Shown here: positions 9,209 to 17,956 of the stretch, one piece after another
How the letters are laid out: each line of letters begins with the position of its first letter
Position numbering within the stretch: the first letter of the stretch is position 1
Origin: Pseudoalteromonas distincta
GTDB lineage: Bacteria; Pseudomonadota; Gammaproteobacteria; Enterobacterales; Alteromonadaceae
Direction of reading: 5' to 3'
Length of the DNA: 64,000 nucleotides
NCBI RefSeq assembly: GCF_000814675.1
Contig: NZ_JWIG01000029.1
Span: 310,001 to 374,000 of the forward strand
The notes under the pieces: generated by a model
Told to the model about the DNA's origin: nothing
Seen by the model: only the letters and a program-made list of their open reading frames with translations
The model's database searches: none
Position numbers and translations under genes: made by a program

Positions 9209-9886
9209 ATGATGAGCAATAAAAATTCACAAAACAAACATGAAATAGTAGAAAAGAACGTTGGCCTTATGGCTATTCTGACTGTTTTTGCTATCAGCTT
9301 TGGTGCATTAGTTGAAATTACTCCGCTAATGTTCCAAGACGACACAACTAAACCAGTAGAAGGCCTACGCCCTCTTAATGCTTTAGAAATGGAAGGCCGT
9401 GACATATATGTACGTGAAGGTTGTTATAACTGTCACTCACAAATGATCCGCCCTTTTCGTGATGAAGTTGAGCGTTACGGTCACTACTCTGTAGCAGGCG
9501 AGTCAGTATGGGATCACCCTTTCCAATGGGGTTCTAAACGTACTGGCCCTGACCTTGCTCGCGTTGGTAAACGTTACTCGGACGACTGGCATTATGCTCA
9601 CTTAGTTGACCCACGTGCTGTGGTTCCTGAGTCGAATATGCCAGGTTTTCCTTGGTTAGCAGAGGATAAGGTAGATACAAGCCTGACTCTGAAAAAACTA
9701 CAAATTTTCCGTGATACTTTTGCTATTAACCCAGAAAACCCTAAACACCCGGGCCTAGGTTATGGCAGCGACGAAGAACTTAAAGCTGATGTTGAAAAAG
9801 TTAACGCTATGAATAACGGCGAAGGCGCAACAGAAATCCAAGCTCTAATCGCGTATTTACAGCAACTTGGTACCCACTTGAAGTAA
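9209..9886 (+). CDS. ccoO: cbb3 oxidase subunit II, monoheme cytochrome (CcoO)
   Basis: A membrane-anchored monoheme cytochrome c of 225 residues that passes electrons within the cbb3 complex. One N-terminal helix (GLMAILTVFAISFGALVEI) is followed by the heme site CYNCH at residues 72-76; a later methionine in SNMPGFPWL is the likely second ligand. Two adjacent ATG codons follow the GGAG ribosome site; the second (9212) has the better spacing, so the protein may be one residue shorter. It is in the operon between ccoN and ccoQ. Confidence 0.97.
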   Translation: MMSNKNSQNKHEIVEKNVGLMAILTVFAISFGALVEITPLMFQDDTTKPVEGLRPLNALEMEGRDIYVREGCYNCHSQMIRPFRDEVERYGHYSVAGESVWDHPFQWGSKRTGPDLARVGKRYSDDWHYAHLVDPRAVVPESNMPGFPWLAEDKVDTSLTLKKLQIFRDTFAINPENPKHPGLGYGSDEELKADVEKVNAMNNGEGATEIQALIAYLQQLGTHLK

Positions 9887-9892
9887 ATTATT

Positions 9893-10078
9893 ATGGATTA
9901 CGGAACATACAGAGGCATTTTGACTCTGGTAATTTTAGTATTGTTTATTGTGATTGTTGTATGGGCATACAGCAAGCGTAGCAAAAATCGTTTTGATAGC
10001 GCTGCTAATGCCATTTTCGAAGATGAAAAAAAACATAACAACACACTCTCTAACGAGGAAAAGGAGTCTGAAAAATGA
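9893..10078 (+). CDS. ccoQ: cbb3 oxidase small subunit CcoQ
   Basis: A 61-residue single-helix protein (GILTLVILVLFIVIVVWAYSKRSKNRFDSAA) with a charged C-terminal tail, the standard form of CcoQ/FixQ. It is thought to stabilise the assembled cbb3 complex. It lies seven bases after ccoO, and its TGA overlaps the ccoP start in an ATGA, indicating translational coupling. Confidence 0.93.
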   Translation: MDYGTYRGILTLVILVLFIVIVVWAYSKRSKNRFDSAANAIFEDEKKHNNTLSNEEKESEK

Positions 10079-11109
10079 CTAGCTTTTGGAGTATTTGGGT
10101 TATTGTATTAACCCTTGCATGCTTATGCATCATCTTTGGCCTATTAGTTTGGAACTTAAAAAACTATGCTGGCGTAAAAGAAGGTGAAAGCTGTGGACAT
10201 GAATTTGACGGCATTGAAGAGCTAAATAATCCACTACCAAAATGGTGGACTTACATGTTTTTCGCAACTTTTATTTGGTCAGTATATTACCTTGCAGCTT
10301 ACCCAGGTTTAGGCAACTGGGAAGGTTTAGGTAAATGGACTAGCTCTAACCAAGGTATTACGTCTTTAGCTGAATCTAAAAAAGCAGTTGCAGAGGCCAA
10401 AGCAGAAGGTCGTTTTGTTAAACTTGATAAAGAGTATGAAGCTGCAGAAGAACGCTTTGGTCCTATTTTTAATCGACTTGCACAGGTGCCGGTTTTAGAT
10501 TTAGTTAATTCTAAGTTTGAAGGTGACGCAGCGCAGCAAGTTGCTCTTGAAAATGGTGACAAACATGAACAAACAGATGGTCAATTGGCCATCGAAATTG
10601 GTCAGCGTTTATTCTCACAAAACTGTGCGCAATGTCACGGCTCTGATGCACGTGGTGGAACAGGCTTCCCTAACCTAACTGATAAAGATTGGTTATATGG
10701 CGGTACACCAGACAAAATTAGAGAAACACTGCTTAATGGTCGTATAGCTGCAATGCCAGCTTGGGGCGATGCTCTTGGTGAGCAAGGCGTTAAAGAAATG
10801 ACTGCACATGTGCTGAGTCTTTCTGGCCGTACTGTTAACCAAAAAGATGCTGCCGCAGGTAAAGCTAAGTTTGCTATGTGTGCTGCATGTCACGGTGCTG
10901 ACGGTAAAGGGTCGGTTGCACATAACCTACCATTTGGCGCGCCTAACCTGACTGATAACATTTGGTTATACGGTGGTTCTCAACGTGCTGTTGAAGAAAC
11001 ACTTAACCACGGCCGTGCTGGTGTAATGCCTGCTTGGAAAGACATTTTAGGTGAAGATAAGATTCACTTATTAACAGCCTACGTTTACAGTTTATCGCAA
11101 GATAAATAA
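10075..11109 (+). CDS. ccoP: cbb3 oxidase subunit III, diheme cytochrome (CcoP)
   Basis: A 344-residue diheme cytochrome c that receives electrons from soluble cytochromes. Two N-terminal helices (IWVIVLTLACLCIIFGLLVWNL and WWTYMFFATFIWSVYYLAAYPGLG) are followed by a charged linker and two cytochrome domains with CAQCH and CAACH, each ending in an MPAW methionine region. It is somewhat longer than many CcoP proteins because of a lysine/glutamate/alanine-rich linker after the second helix. It ends the ccoNOQP operon and is followed by a strong terminator. Confidence 0.97.
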   Translation: MTSFWSIWVIVLTLACLCIIFGLLVWNLKNYAGVKEGESCGHEFDGIEELNNPLPKWWTYMFFATFIWSVYYLAAYPGLGNWEGLGKWTSSNQGITSLAESKKAVAEAKAEGRFVKLDKEYEAAEERFGPIFNRLAQVPVLDLVNSKFEGDAAQQVALENGDKHEQTDGQLAIEIGQRLFSQNCAQCHGSDARGGTGFPNLTDKDWLYGGTPDKIRETLLNGRIAAMPAWGDALGEQGVKEMTAHVLSLSGRTVNQKDAAAGKAKFAMCAACHGADGKGSVAHNLPFGAPNLTDNIWLYGGSQRAVEETLNHGRAGVMPAWKDILGEDKIHLLTAYVYSLSQDK

Positions 11110-11170
11110 GCACGCGGTTAATAAAATGTTTATAAATTAATTTATTTAATTCAATAGATTAATCCAGATC

Positions 11171-11200
11171 AAAAAAGCCTCCAGTCGGAGGCTTTTTTTT
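11171..11200 (+). terminator. Rho-independent terminator of ccoNOQP
   Basis: An AAAAAAGCCTCC/GGAGGCTTTTTT hairpin with an AGTC loop and eight Ts, 60 bases after the ccoP stop. It separates the structural operon from fixH, which has a TATAAT at 11212-11217 just behind it. Confidence 0.9.
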
Positions 11201-11258
11201 AGTCTTTTACGTATAATTCCTATAAAATAACGCTTCCTAAACTAATTTTAGAGACACT

Positions 11259-11750
11259 ATGCAACCTACTCCGTGGTATAAAAATTTTTGGCCTTGGTTT
11301 TTAATCTTTTTTCCGTTAGTTGCCATTATTGGCTGTATTAGCTTATTTATTACGGCAATAGGTAACGGCCCAGATATGGTTGTTGACGACTACTACAAAA
11401 AAGGCAAAGCAATAAACTTAGAACTGACTAAGTTTGAAAAAGCAAAAGCACTTTATTTACATGGCGAATTAAATGTAACCAACGAGCGTGTAAGCTTTAA
11501 GTTTACAAAAGGTGACAGTAGCAACGTGCATGTTTTAAAACTTTCGTTTTACCACCGTACTATTAAAGCGCATGACTTTGAGGCCACACTTACACCTAAT
11601 GCCAATCAAGAATTTACTGCATTACTTGATAAGTATACGCCAGGTGCATACTCTGTATTTATTGAGCCAATTGATGGCAGCTGGAAACTAAAAGAAAACA
11701 TTGTTCTACCGACGGCTGAAACCGTTTTAGTTACTCCTAACTATAAGTAA
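11259..11750 (+). CDS. ccoH: FixH/CcoH family cbb3 assembly protein
   Basis: A 163-residue protein with one N-terminal membrane helix (FWPWFLIFFPLVAIIGCISLFI) and a periplasmic domain containing DDYYKKGKAIN, the hallmark of FixH/CcoH. CcoH binds and stabilises the cbb3 oxidase during assembly. It heads the second cluster ccoH-ccoI-ccoS and sits eight bases before ccoI. Assignment is strong from motif and context; the symbol follows the ccoGHIS nomenclature. Confidence 0.9.
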   Translation: MQPTPWYKNFWPWFLIFFPLVAIIGCISLFITAIGNGPDMVVDDYYKKGKAINLELTKFEKAKALYLHGELNVTNERVSFKFTKGDSSNVHVLKLSFYHRTIKAHDFEATLTPNANQEFTALLDKYTPGAYSVFIEPIDGSWKLKENIVLPTAETVLVTPNYK

Positions 11751-11758
11751 TCATTACT

Positions 11759-14134
11759 ATGTCTCACTCTTGCTTTCATTGCCTTGAAAGTGTGCCAAAC
11801 GGATTTAGCGCAAACGTTATAATTGACGATATAGCCCAGCCAATGTGTTGCATTGGCTGCCAAGCAGTTGCGCAAAATATTGTTGATCAAGGTATGACTG
11901 ATTATTATAAATACCGAACTGTTCGCGCAGGCAAGGTTGAGCAACTGGTACCTGAGCAACTCGCATTTATAAAAAGTTATGACAACGAAGACATTCAAGA
12001 TGAATTTATAGCCACTAACGATAATATCTCAGAGGTATTGTTGAGTGTTGAAGGTATAACTTGCGCAGCGTGTGCATGGCTTATCGAAAAACAACTCTTA
12101 AACTTAAAGACTGTAAAACGGGTTGATGTAAATACATCCACCAACCGCGCGATGATCCAATGGGATAAAACCAACACCCCATTGAGTGAAATTATTACTT
12201 CCTTAGCCAAAATTGGTTATAAAGCCTACCCATTTCAATCAGATATTGAAGCTCAACAAAAGCAACAAACTGCCAAAGCCTATATTCGCCGCTTAGGTGT
12301 TGCAGGCTTAATGACCATGCAAGTTATGATGTTTGCGTTTGCCATGTACTTTGGCATGTTCTCAGGGATGGACAGCAATTTTGAGCAGTATTTTAGATGG
12401 ATCAGCTTAGTACTTGCCTCTCCGGTTATTTTATATAGCGCACTGCCCTTTTTAACCAACGCCATAAATGGCTTAAAAGCAAAACAGCTCAATATGGATT
12501 TACCCGTATCGCTGGCTATTTTTGGTGCGTTTGGCGCAAGTTGTTACGCCACATTTATGCAAGTCGGCGAAGTATATTTTGAATCTGTATGCATGTTTAC
12601 CTTTTTACTTTTATTAGGTAAGTATCTTGAATTTAGAGCACGTTTAAAAGCGAGCGAATTTACTGCCAACTTACAAAAATTATTGCCATTAACAGCCCGC
12701 ACCATTAACGAAAGTGGTGAAGAACTTATAATTGCAGCCAAAAAACTAAAACTTAATGACGTAGTACTCATTAAAGCGGGTGAAACAATCCCTGCCGACG
12801 GCGAGCTTATTAAGGGTAAAACTACGGTTGATGAATCAATGATGACGGGCGAACACCAACCCGTTACAAAATTTATCGGCCACAATGTCTACGCCGGTTG
12901 CGTTAACCACGACGGCGTTATTGAAATAAAAATTAATAAAATTGGCCAAAATACACTTTTAAATCAAATTATCCGCTTGCAACACAACGCATTAACTAAA
13001 CGCCCTAAACTGGTTGAAATTACAGATAAAGTTGCGCAATGGTTTATAGCGTGCCTGCTTATATTTGCTTCACTTACAGCTATTGGCTGGTACCAAATTG
13101 ACCCTGAACACGCATTTTGGATCACCATTTCGGTTTTAGTTGCTACCTGCCCATGTGCCCTGAGTTTAGCCATACCAACCGCACTTACATGCGCGGTTGC
13201 AACCTTGACCCGTAAAGGCGTATTAATAAAACAAGCGCATGTGCTCGAAACACTCTCACAAATTACGTTATTTGCCTTTGATAAAACAGGCACACTCACC
13301 CAAGGTAAATTTAGCCTTGATGAAGTAGATATACTCGATAAGCAATACACAAAAGCGCAAGTGCTAGATATGGCAGCTATGTTAGAGCGTTATTCTGAGC
13401 ACCCTATCGCCAGCGCATTTGATGAAATGACCCCTGCTCACCACAATCTTAATAACGTTGAAGTGCATCCAGGTCTGGGAATTAGCGCACAAGATGCAAA
13501 CAATCATTATGCAATTGGTAAAAGTGGTTGGTTTGATAGCAAAAAATCAAATTCACAAGCAAGCTTGTATATAAATAAGCAGGTTGTTGCACGTTTTTAC
13601 TTTATTGATAAAGTAAAAAACGATGCTAATAAACTTATAGACTCACTTCAATCGCAAAATTTAACGTGCCATATGTTAACTGGTGACGCATCAGATGCTG
13701 GGCAAAAAGTAGCTAAACAACTCAACCTTGAAAGTGTGCAATCTGGGTGTTCGCCACAAGATAAACAAACAGCCGTTGAACAATGGGCGTCACAAAACGA
13801 AGTTGTAGCAATGGTCGGCGATGGCGTAAACGACAGCCCTGTATTTGCCAGCGCGCATTTATCCATTGCAATGGAAACCGGTGCTGACATATCAAAAAAT
13901 AGCGCCGATGTAGTGCTTCTTAATAGCGATTTAGCTTCAATTGATCATTTACTCAATGTGGCAAAACAAACCAGACGTATTATTAAGCAAAACCTTGCGC
14001 TGTCTTTATTGTATAATGCGTCCATATTACCATTGGCAGCGCTGGGCTTAGTCGCTCCGTGGATGGCTGTTATTGGCATGTCTGCCAGCTCAATTATTGT
14101 GATCAGTAATTCACTAAGGCTATTAAAGTTATGA
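11759..14134 (+). CDS. ccoI: Copper-transporting P1B-type ATPase for cbb3 assembly (CcoI/FixI)
   Basis: A 791-residue heavy-metal P-type ATPase that exports copper to the periplasm for the cbb3 CuB site. Domains in order: an N-terminal cysteine-rich metal-binding segment (CFHCLE, later CCIGC), an HMA domain with ITCAACAW, membrane helices, MMTGEHQP (actuator), the CPC membrane site in ATCPCALSLAIP, AFDKTGTLTQG (phosphorylated Asp), and MVGDGVNDSP. Length and the extra N-terminal domain match CcoI rather than general CopA. Its TGA overlaps the ccoS start (ATGA). Confidence 0.95.
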   Translation: MSHSCFHCLESVPNGFSANVIIDDIAQPMCCIGCQAVAQNIVDQGMTDYYKYRTVRAGKVEQLVPEQLAFIKSYDNEDIQDEFIATNDNISEVLLSVEGITCAACAWLIEKQLLNLKTVKRVDVNTSTNRAMIQWDKTNTPLSEIITSLAKIGYKAYPFQSDIEAQQKQQTAKAYIRRLGVAGLMTMQVMMFAFAMYFGMFSGMDSNFEQYFRWISLVLASPVILYSALPFLTNAINGLKAKQLNMDLPVSLAIFGAFGASCYATFMQVGEVYFESVCMFTFLLLLGKYLEFRARLKASEFTANLQKLLPLTARTINESGEELIIAAKKLKLNDVVLIKAGETIPADGELIKGKTTVDESMMTGEHQPVTKFIGHNVYAGCVNHDGVIEIKINKIGQNTLLNQIIRLQHNALTKRPKLVEITDKVAQWFIACLLIFASLTAIGWYQIDPEHAFWITISVLVATCPCALSLAIPTALTCAVATLTRKGVLIKQAHVLETLSQITLFAFDKTGTLTQGKFSLDEVDILDKQYTKAQVLDMAAMLERYSEHPIASAFDEMTPAHHNLNNVEVHPGLGISAQDANNHYAIGKSGWFDSKKSNSQASLYINKQVVARFYFIDKVKNDANKLIDSLQSQNLTCHMLTGDASDAGQKVAKQLNLESVQSGCSPQDKQTAVEQWASQNEVVAMVGDGVNDSPVFASAHLSIAMETGADISKNSADVVLLNSDLASIDHLLNVAKQTRRIIKQNLALSLLYNASILPLAALGLVAPWMAVIGMSASSIIVISNSLRLLKL

Positions 14135-14298
14135 GCATAATTTACATTTTGATCCCCATTGCCATTTTGTTTGTCATTATTGCTATAGGCGTTTTCTTTT
14201 GGGCCGTAAAAAGTGAGCAGTTTTCGGATTTAAACAAGCAAGGTCATAGTATTTTGTTTGAAGATGACAAAGAGCAACATAACAAAAGTAATGATTGA
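14131..14298 (+). CDS. ccoS: cbb3 oxidase assembly protein CcoS
   Basis: A 55-residue protein with one membrane helix right at the N-terminus (MSIIYILIPIAILFVIIAIGVFF) followed by WAVKSEQFSDLNKQGHSILF, the very conserved CcoS sequence. CcoS is required for heme or copper insertion into the oxidase. Its start overlaps the ccoI stop by four bases, and its own end overlaps the next gene, so the three are translationally coupled. Confidence 0.93.
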   Translation: MSIIYILIPIAILFVIIAIGVFFWAVKSEQFSDLNKQGHSILFEDDKEQHNKSND

Positions 14299-14962
14299 CC
14301 CTCTTTACACCAGCGCATTTTTAATGGGGCTAATAGGTAGCGGTCATTGCATTGCCATGTGTGGCGGGATTGCAAGCTCATTACAACTGGCAAGTGATAA
14401 ACGCAAAACATTTACCTATTCATTTGCCTATAATACCGGGCGTGCACTGAGCTACATGGCAGCAGGTGCACTTGTTGCTGGTATTAGCAGCCAATTTGCT
14501 AGGCAAAACACATCTTTTTCTTTAGCACTTTCATTCATTGCAGCTATTTTTATGCTCCTAGTCGGCGTGTATATAATGCGCTTGGGTCCTACGTTGCAAT
14601 GGTTAGAAAAAATTGGTAAAACCTTAGTGTGGCAACACATTGTTAAGCTAAATAAATACTTAATGCCTATTAACTCCCCTTTTAAAGCTCTAGGTTACGG
14701 TGCTTTGTGGGGATGGCTTCCATGCGGACTTGTATACTCAGCACTTACATGGGCGATGACTAGCCCAAGTGCCCTAGACGGTGCTTTAGTGATGCTTTGT
14801 TTTGCTTTGGGCACTTTTCCCGCAATGATCACGTTAGGCGTTACCGCACAAAAACTAAATAGTATTATTAACCACCCTTGGACCCGAATTGTATTGGGCA
14901 GTGTTATAATCTGGTATGGTATCTACTTATTGATAATTGCAACTGACAAGCTGATACAATAA
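14291..14962 (+). CDS. TauE/SafE-family membrane protein in the cbb3 assembly cluster
   Basis: A membrane protein of about 223 residues with six predicted helices. It carries GLIGSGHCIAMCGGIASS near the N-terminus and the matching half-repeat GALWGWLPCGLVYSALTWAM, the paired cysteine-containing motifs of the COG2836 (TauE/SafE-like) proteins. These often follow ccoS and precede fnr; a role in metal handling for the oxidase is likely but not shown here. I chose the ATG at 14291, which overlaps the ccoS stop by eight bases; an ATG at 14264 in the same frame would add nine residues. Confidence 0.85.
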   Translation: MIDPLYTSAFLMGLIGSGHCIAMCGGIASSLQLASDKRKTFTYSFAYNTGRALSYMAAGALVAGISSQFARQNTSFSLALSFIAAIFMLLVGVYIMRLGPTLQWLEKIGKTLVWQHIVKLNKYLMPINSPFKALGYGALWGWLPCGLVYSALTWAMTSPSALDGALVMLCFALGTFPAMITLGVTAQKLNSIINHPWTRIVLGSVIIWYGIYLLIIATDKLIQ

Positions 14963-15032
14963 CCTATTCGCAGTATTAACCTTTTATGGTTATTTTGCAG
15001 TCGTGTGTATAAAAATTTAAACGGATTAAATT

Positions 15033-15770
15033 ATGGATTTCTCTCAAAGTCGCGCTAAAGGTAATTGTGCTATTAGCTGTAATAACTGCAGTATTAGTCA
15101 ATTGTGCTTGCCATTTTCACTCAATGGCCAAGAAATGGATAAGCTAGACGAAATTATTGAGCGAAAAAAACCACTCCATAAAGGCGATTATCTATTTGAA
15201 TCAGGCGCGCCTTTACAGGCTATTTATGCTGTACGCTCTGGCTCATTTAAATCGTACACATTATCAGAGCAAGGTGATGAGCAAATAACCGGGTTTCATT
15301 TAGCGGGTGACTTAGTAGGCTTTGACGCAATAAGCAAAATGGCGCACCAGAGTTTTTCACAAGCACTTGAAACGTCAATGGTGTGCGAAATACCATTCGA
15401 TACCCTTGACGAACTTGCTGGTAAATTACCAAAACTTCGTCAACAAATAATGCGCTTGATGAGCAGCGAAATTACATACGATCAAGAAATGCTGTTATTA
15501 CTCAATAAAAAATCAGCAGAAGAACGCTTAGCTAGTTTTATTTATAACTTATCAGAGCGTTTTGGTGAACGTGGTTTTTCACGCAAAGAATTTAGATTTA
15601 CCATGACTCGCGGTGAAATAGGTAACTACTTAGGCCTTACCGTAGAGACCATTAGCCGTTTATTAAGCCGTTTTCAAAAAGCCGACTTAATTAAAGTAGA
15701 AGGTAAATTTATTACAATTTTAGACAATGATGCCTTAGCTAAAACGGCAGCAATCGTTAAGCCTCGCTAA
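15033..15770 (+). CDS. fnr: Oxygen-sensing transcription regulator FNR
   Basis: A 245-residue CRP/FNR-family regulator. The four Fe-S ligands are present: C16-x2-C19-x5-C25 at the N-terminus and C118, spaced as in E. coli FNR (C20, C23, C29, C122). A cyclic-nucleotide-type beta roll follows at 45-130, then the dimer helix, then a C-terminal winged helix with the recognition helix GLTVETISRLLSRF, whose E and R residues read the TTGAT half-site. With its intact cluster it should activate genes when oxygen falls. It sits between the cbb3 assembly genes and uspE, a common order in this group. Confidence 0.96.
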   Translation: MDFSQSRAKGNCAISCNNCSISQLCLPFSLNGQEMDKLDEIIERKKPLHKGDYLFESGAPLQAIYAVRSGSFKSYTLSEQGDEQITGFHLAGDLVGFDAISKMAHQSFSQALETSMVCEIPFDTLDELAGKLPKLRQQIMRLMSSEITYDQEMLLLLNKKSAEERLASFIYNLSERFGERGFSRKEFRFTMTRGEIGNYLGLTVETISRLLSRFQKADLIKVEGKFITILDNDALAKTAAIVKPR

Positions 15771-15780
15771 ATTAAATAGT

Positions 15781-15794
15781 TTGATTTAGAACAA
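15781..15794 (+). promoter_or_regulatory. Candidate FNR box upstream of uspE
   Basis: TTGATTTAGAACAA matches TTGAT-N4-ATCAA at 9 of 10 defined positions. It lies 11 bases after the fnr stop and about 80 bases before uspE, with TATATT at 15825-15830 as a possible -10. Regulation of uspE by the neighbouring FNR is a reasonable inference. Confidence 0.55.
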
Positions 15795-15873
15795 CAATTT
15801 ATATGCTACCCCTTTAACTGTTTTATATTTGCGTTACACTAATTGTACACCCGTTAGGCAAATGGAGTAGCAT

Positions 15874-16806
15874 ATGAACACTATTAAACGCATTATTGCG
15901 GTTATTGACCCTACCAAAGACGATCAACACGGTTTATCACGTTCAATAGACTTAGCCAAAAAATCTGGCGCAAGTATTACCGCCTTTATGACGGTTTACG
16001 ACTTCTCTTATGAAATGACAACGATGCTATCTGGCGATGAACGCGAAGCAATGCGTGATGCCGTACTAAAAGATCGCCAGCTATGGCTTAACGATTTGGT
16101 TTCACCTTACAAAGATATAAATATTGACACCCAAGTGGTTTGGCATAACCGCCCTTATGAGGCCATAATCGATACTGTAATTGATCAAAAGTATGATTTA
16201 GTAATTAAAGGCACACATCAACATGGTGCACTTAAATCCGTTATTTTCACCCCTACCGACTGGCATTTAGTACGAAAATGCCCTGCCCCGGTGTTGTTTG
16301 TTAAAGAAATGGCATGGCCAGCAAACGGAAATATTTTAGCTGCTGTAAATGCGGTTAGTGAAAACGAAGAACATGTAGCACTTAATAAACGGGTAATTAA
16401 AGACGCACAATTTTTATGTGAACTTGCCAACGCAAAACTTAATTTAGTTAATGCTTATCCTGCAACGCCCATAAATATAGCAATCGAAATTCCTGAGTTT
16501 AACCCTGGACTTTATAACGAATCAGTTAAAAAACACCACATTGAATCAACCAATGCACTTGCTGCTGAGTTTAATTTAAGCCAAGAGCAATGTTTTATTG
16601 AAGAAGGCCTACCAGAGGATGTAATCCCTGATGTAGCTAAGCGGTTAAATAGTGAATTAGTAGTTATAGGTACCGTTGGTCGTACAGGCTTAAGTGCCGC
16701 TTTAGTAGGTAATACAGCAGAGCATGTAATTGATAGCCTTGACTGCGATGTACTGGCACTCAAGCCCGATGGTTACGTAAGCCCGATGGCAAAGAAACTA
16801 GATTAA
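15874..16806 (+). CDS. uspE: Tandem universal stress protein UspE
   Basis: A 310-residue cytoplasmic protein with two consecutive Usp domains, the arrangement of UspE. The first domain starts at IKRIIAVIDPTKDDQHGL and contains YDLVIKGTHQHG; the second ends with VVIGTVGRTGLSAALVGNTAEHVIDSLDCDVLALKP, a typical nucleotide-binding G-x2-G-x9-G pattern. The ATG is preceded by GGAG at six bases. In E. coli uspE also neighbours fnr. It probably takes part in stress survival at low oxygen or in stationary phase. Confidence 0.94.
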   Translation: MNTIKRIIAVIDPTKDDQHGLSRSIDLAKKSGASITAFMTVYDFSYEMTTMLSGDEREAMRDAVLKDRQLWLNDLVSPYKDINIDTQVVWHNRPYEAIIDTVIDQKYDLVIKGTHQHGALKSVIFTPTDWHLVRKCPAPVLFVKEMAWPANGNILAAVNAVSENEEHVALNKRVIKDAQFLCELANAKLNLVNAYPATPINIAIEIPEFNPGLYNESVKKHHIESTNALAAEFNLSQEQCFIEEGLPEDVIPDVAKRLNSELVVIGTVGRTGLSAALVGNTAEHVIDSLDCDVLALKPDGYVSPMAKKLD

Positions 16807-16813
16807 TTAAAAA

Positions 16814-16848
16814 TTTAGCAAGTAACAAACTGGATATTACTTGCTAAA
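16814..16848. terminator. Hairpin after uspE
   Basis: A perfect 12-bp stem (TTTAGCAAGTAA and its complement, 11-base loop) eight bases after the uspE stop. The plus side lacks a T-run, so termination there would be weak; the T-run lies on the minus side. Confidence 0.45.
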
Positions 16849-16959
16849 AATACCGTGTTTAATTACATCCTAAACTCGCATATTCAGGTGGTTTGGGTAT
16901 AATACGCCCCTTTATTTTTAGCGAATAACTTTGCTGTATTGTTTTACTAGGGGGCGTAA

Positions 16960-17874
16960 TTGTCACACTCAGATCAAGCTAAAGCTCAATTTAACTTAAA
17001 TAAGCTACAAAAGCGTTTACGTCGCCAAACTGGTCAAGCCGTTATGGACTTCAATATGATTGAAGAAGGTGACCGTATAATGGTGTGTTTATCAGGTGGC
17101 AAAGACAGCTACACAATGCTTGAAATGCTTCAACATTTGAAACGCGTAGCACCTATAAAGTTTGATCTCGTTGTTGTAAACCTAGATCAAAAACAACCAG
17201 GTTTTCCTGAGCATGTTTTACCTCAGTATCTTGATAAATTAAATGTTGAATACAAAATTGTAGAAGAAGATACCTACAGTATTGTTACTGATATTATTCC
17301 TGAAGGTAAAACAACCTGCTCACTTTGCTCACGACTGCGTCGTGGTATTTTATACCGCACAGCAAATGAGTTAGGCGCAACTAAAATAGCCCTTGGCCAC
17401 CATCGTGACGACATGATTGAAACGTTGTTTTTAAATATGTTTTACGGTGGAAAACTAAAAAGTATGCCGGCTAAATTAATGAGTGATAACGGCGAGCATA
17501 TGGTTATTCGCCCACTTGCATACTGCAAAGAAAGCGATATAAGCCAATACGCATTTGCACAAGGTTATCCAATTATTCCGTGTAACCTATGTGGTTCGCA
17601 AGAAAACCTACAGCGTAAACATACAAAAGCAATGCTCGCTAAATGGGATGCTGAGCACCCAGGCCGTATTGAGAGTATTTTTACAGCAATGCAAAACGTC
17701 GTGCCTTCACACTTAGCTGATGCTGATTTGTTTGATTTTAAAAACTTACAAACAGGTGAAGTCATTGATGGTGGCGATATAGCTCTTGATAAGCCAGACA
17801 TTCCTAAAGTGCCTGTTACTAATGAGCTTGATGAACAAGAAGCGCCAAGTGTAGTTACTATAAACCTAAGCTAA
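16960..17874 (+). CDS. ttcA: tRNA 2-thiocytidine biosynthesis protein TtcA
   Basis: TtcA thiolates cytidine 32 of several tRNAs using ATP and a 4Fe-4S cluster. The 304-residue protein has the PP-loop SGGKDS at about residue 48, and the two cysteine pairs CSLC and CNLC that hold the cluster. The start is a TTG at 16960 directly after a strong GGGGG ribosome site; no ATG is better placed. A TATAAT at 16898-16903 is the likely promoter element. Identity is secure. Confidence 0.96.
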   Translation: MSHSDQAKAQFNLNKLQKRLRRQTGQAVMDFNMIEEGDRIMVCLSGGKDSYTMLEMLQHLKRVAPIKFDLVVVNLDQKQPGFPEHVLPQYLDKLNVEYKIVEEDTYSIVTDIIPEGKTTCSLCSRLRRGILYRTANELGATKIALGHHRDDMIETLFLNMFYGGKLKSMPAKLMSDNGEHMVIRPLAYCKESDISQYAFAQGYPIIPCNLCGSQENLQRKHTKAMLAKWDAEHPGRIESIFTAMQNVVPSHLADADLFDFKNLQTGEVIDGGDIALDKPDIPKVPVTNELDEQEAPSVVTINLS

Positions 17875-17889
17875 CATATCTAAGCTAAC

Positions 17890-17931
17890 AAATTTAAGGG
17901 GGTTGTATTTATGTACAACCCCCTTAAATTT
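17890..17931. terminator. Bidirectional terminator between ttcA and the convergent gene
   Basis: An 18-bp perfect stem (AAATTTAAGGGGGTTGTA and its complement) with a six-base loop. A-rich and T-rich arms on both sides let it serve both ttcA and the minus-strand gene ending at 17957. A TAAGCTAACA direct repeat lies just before it. Confidence 0.85.
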
Positions 17932-17956
17932 ACCAATTCAGCATTGCGTTGTCTTT

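Noticed and set aside
12544..13890. Several 80-128 codon minus-strand frames in the ccoI region.
   Set aside because: All are shadows of the copper ATPase, which has every expected motif on the plus strand.
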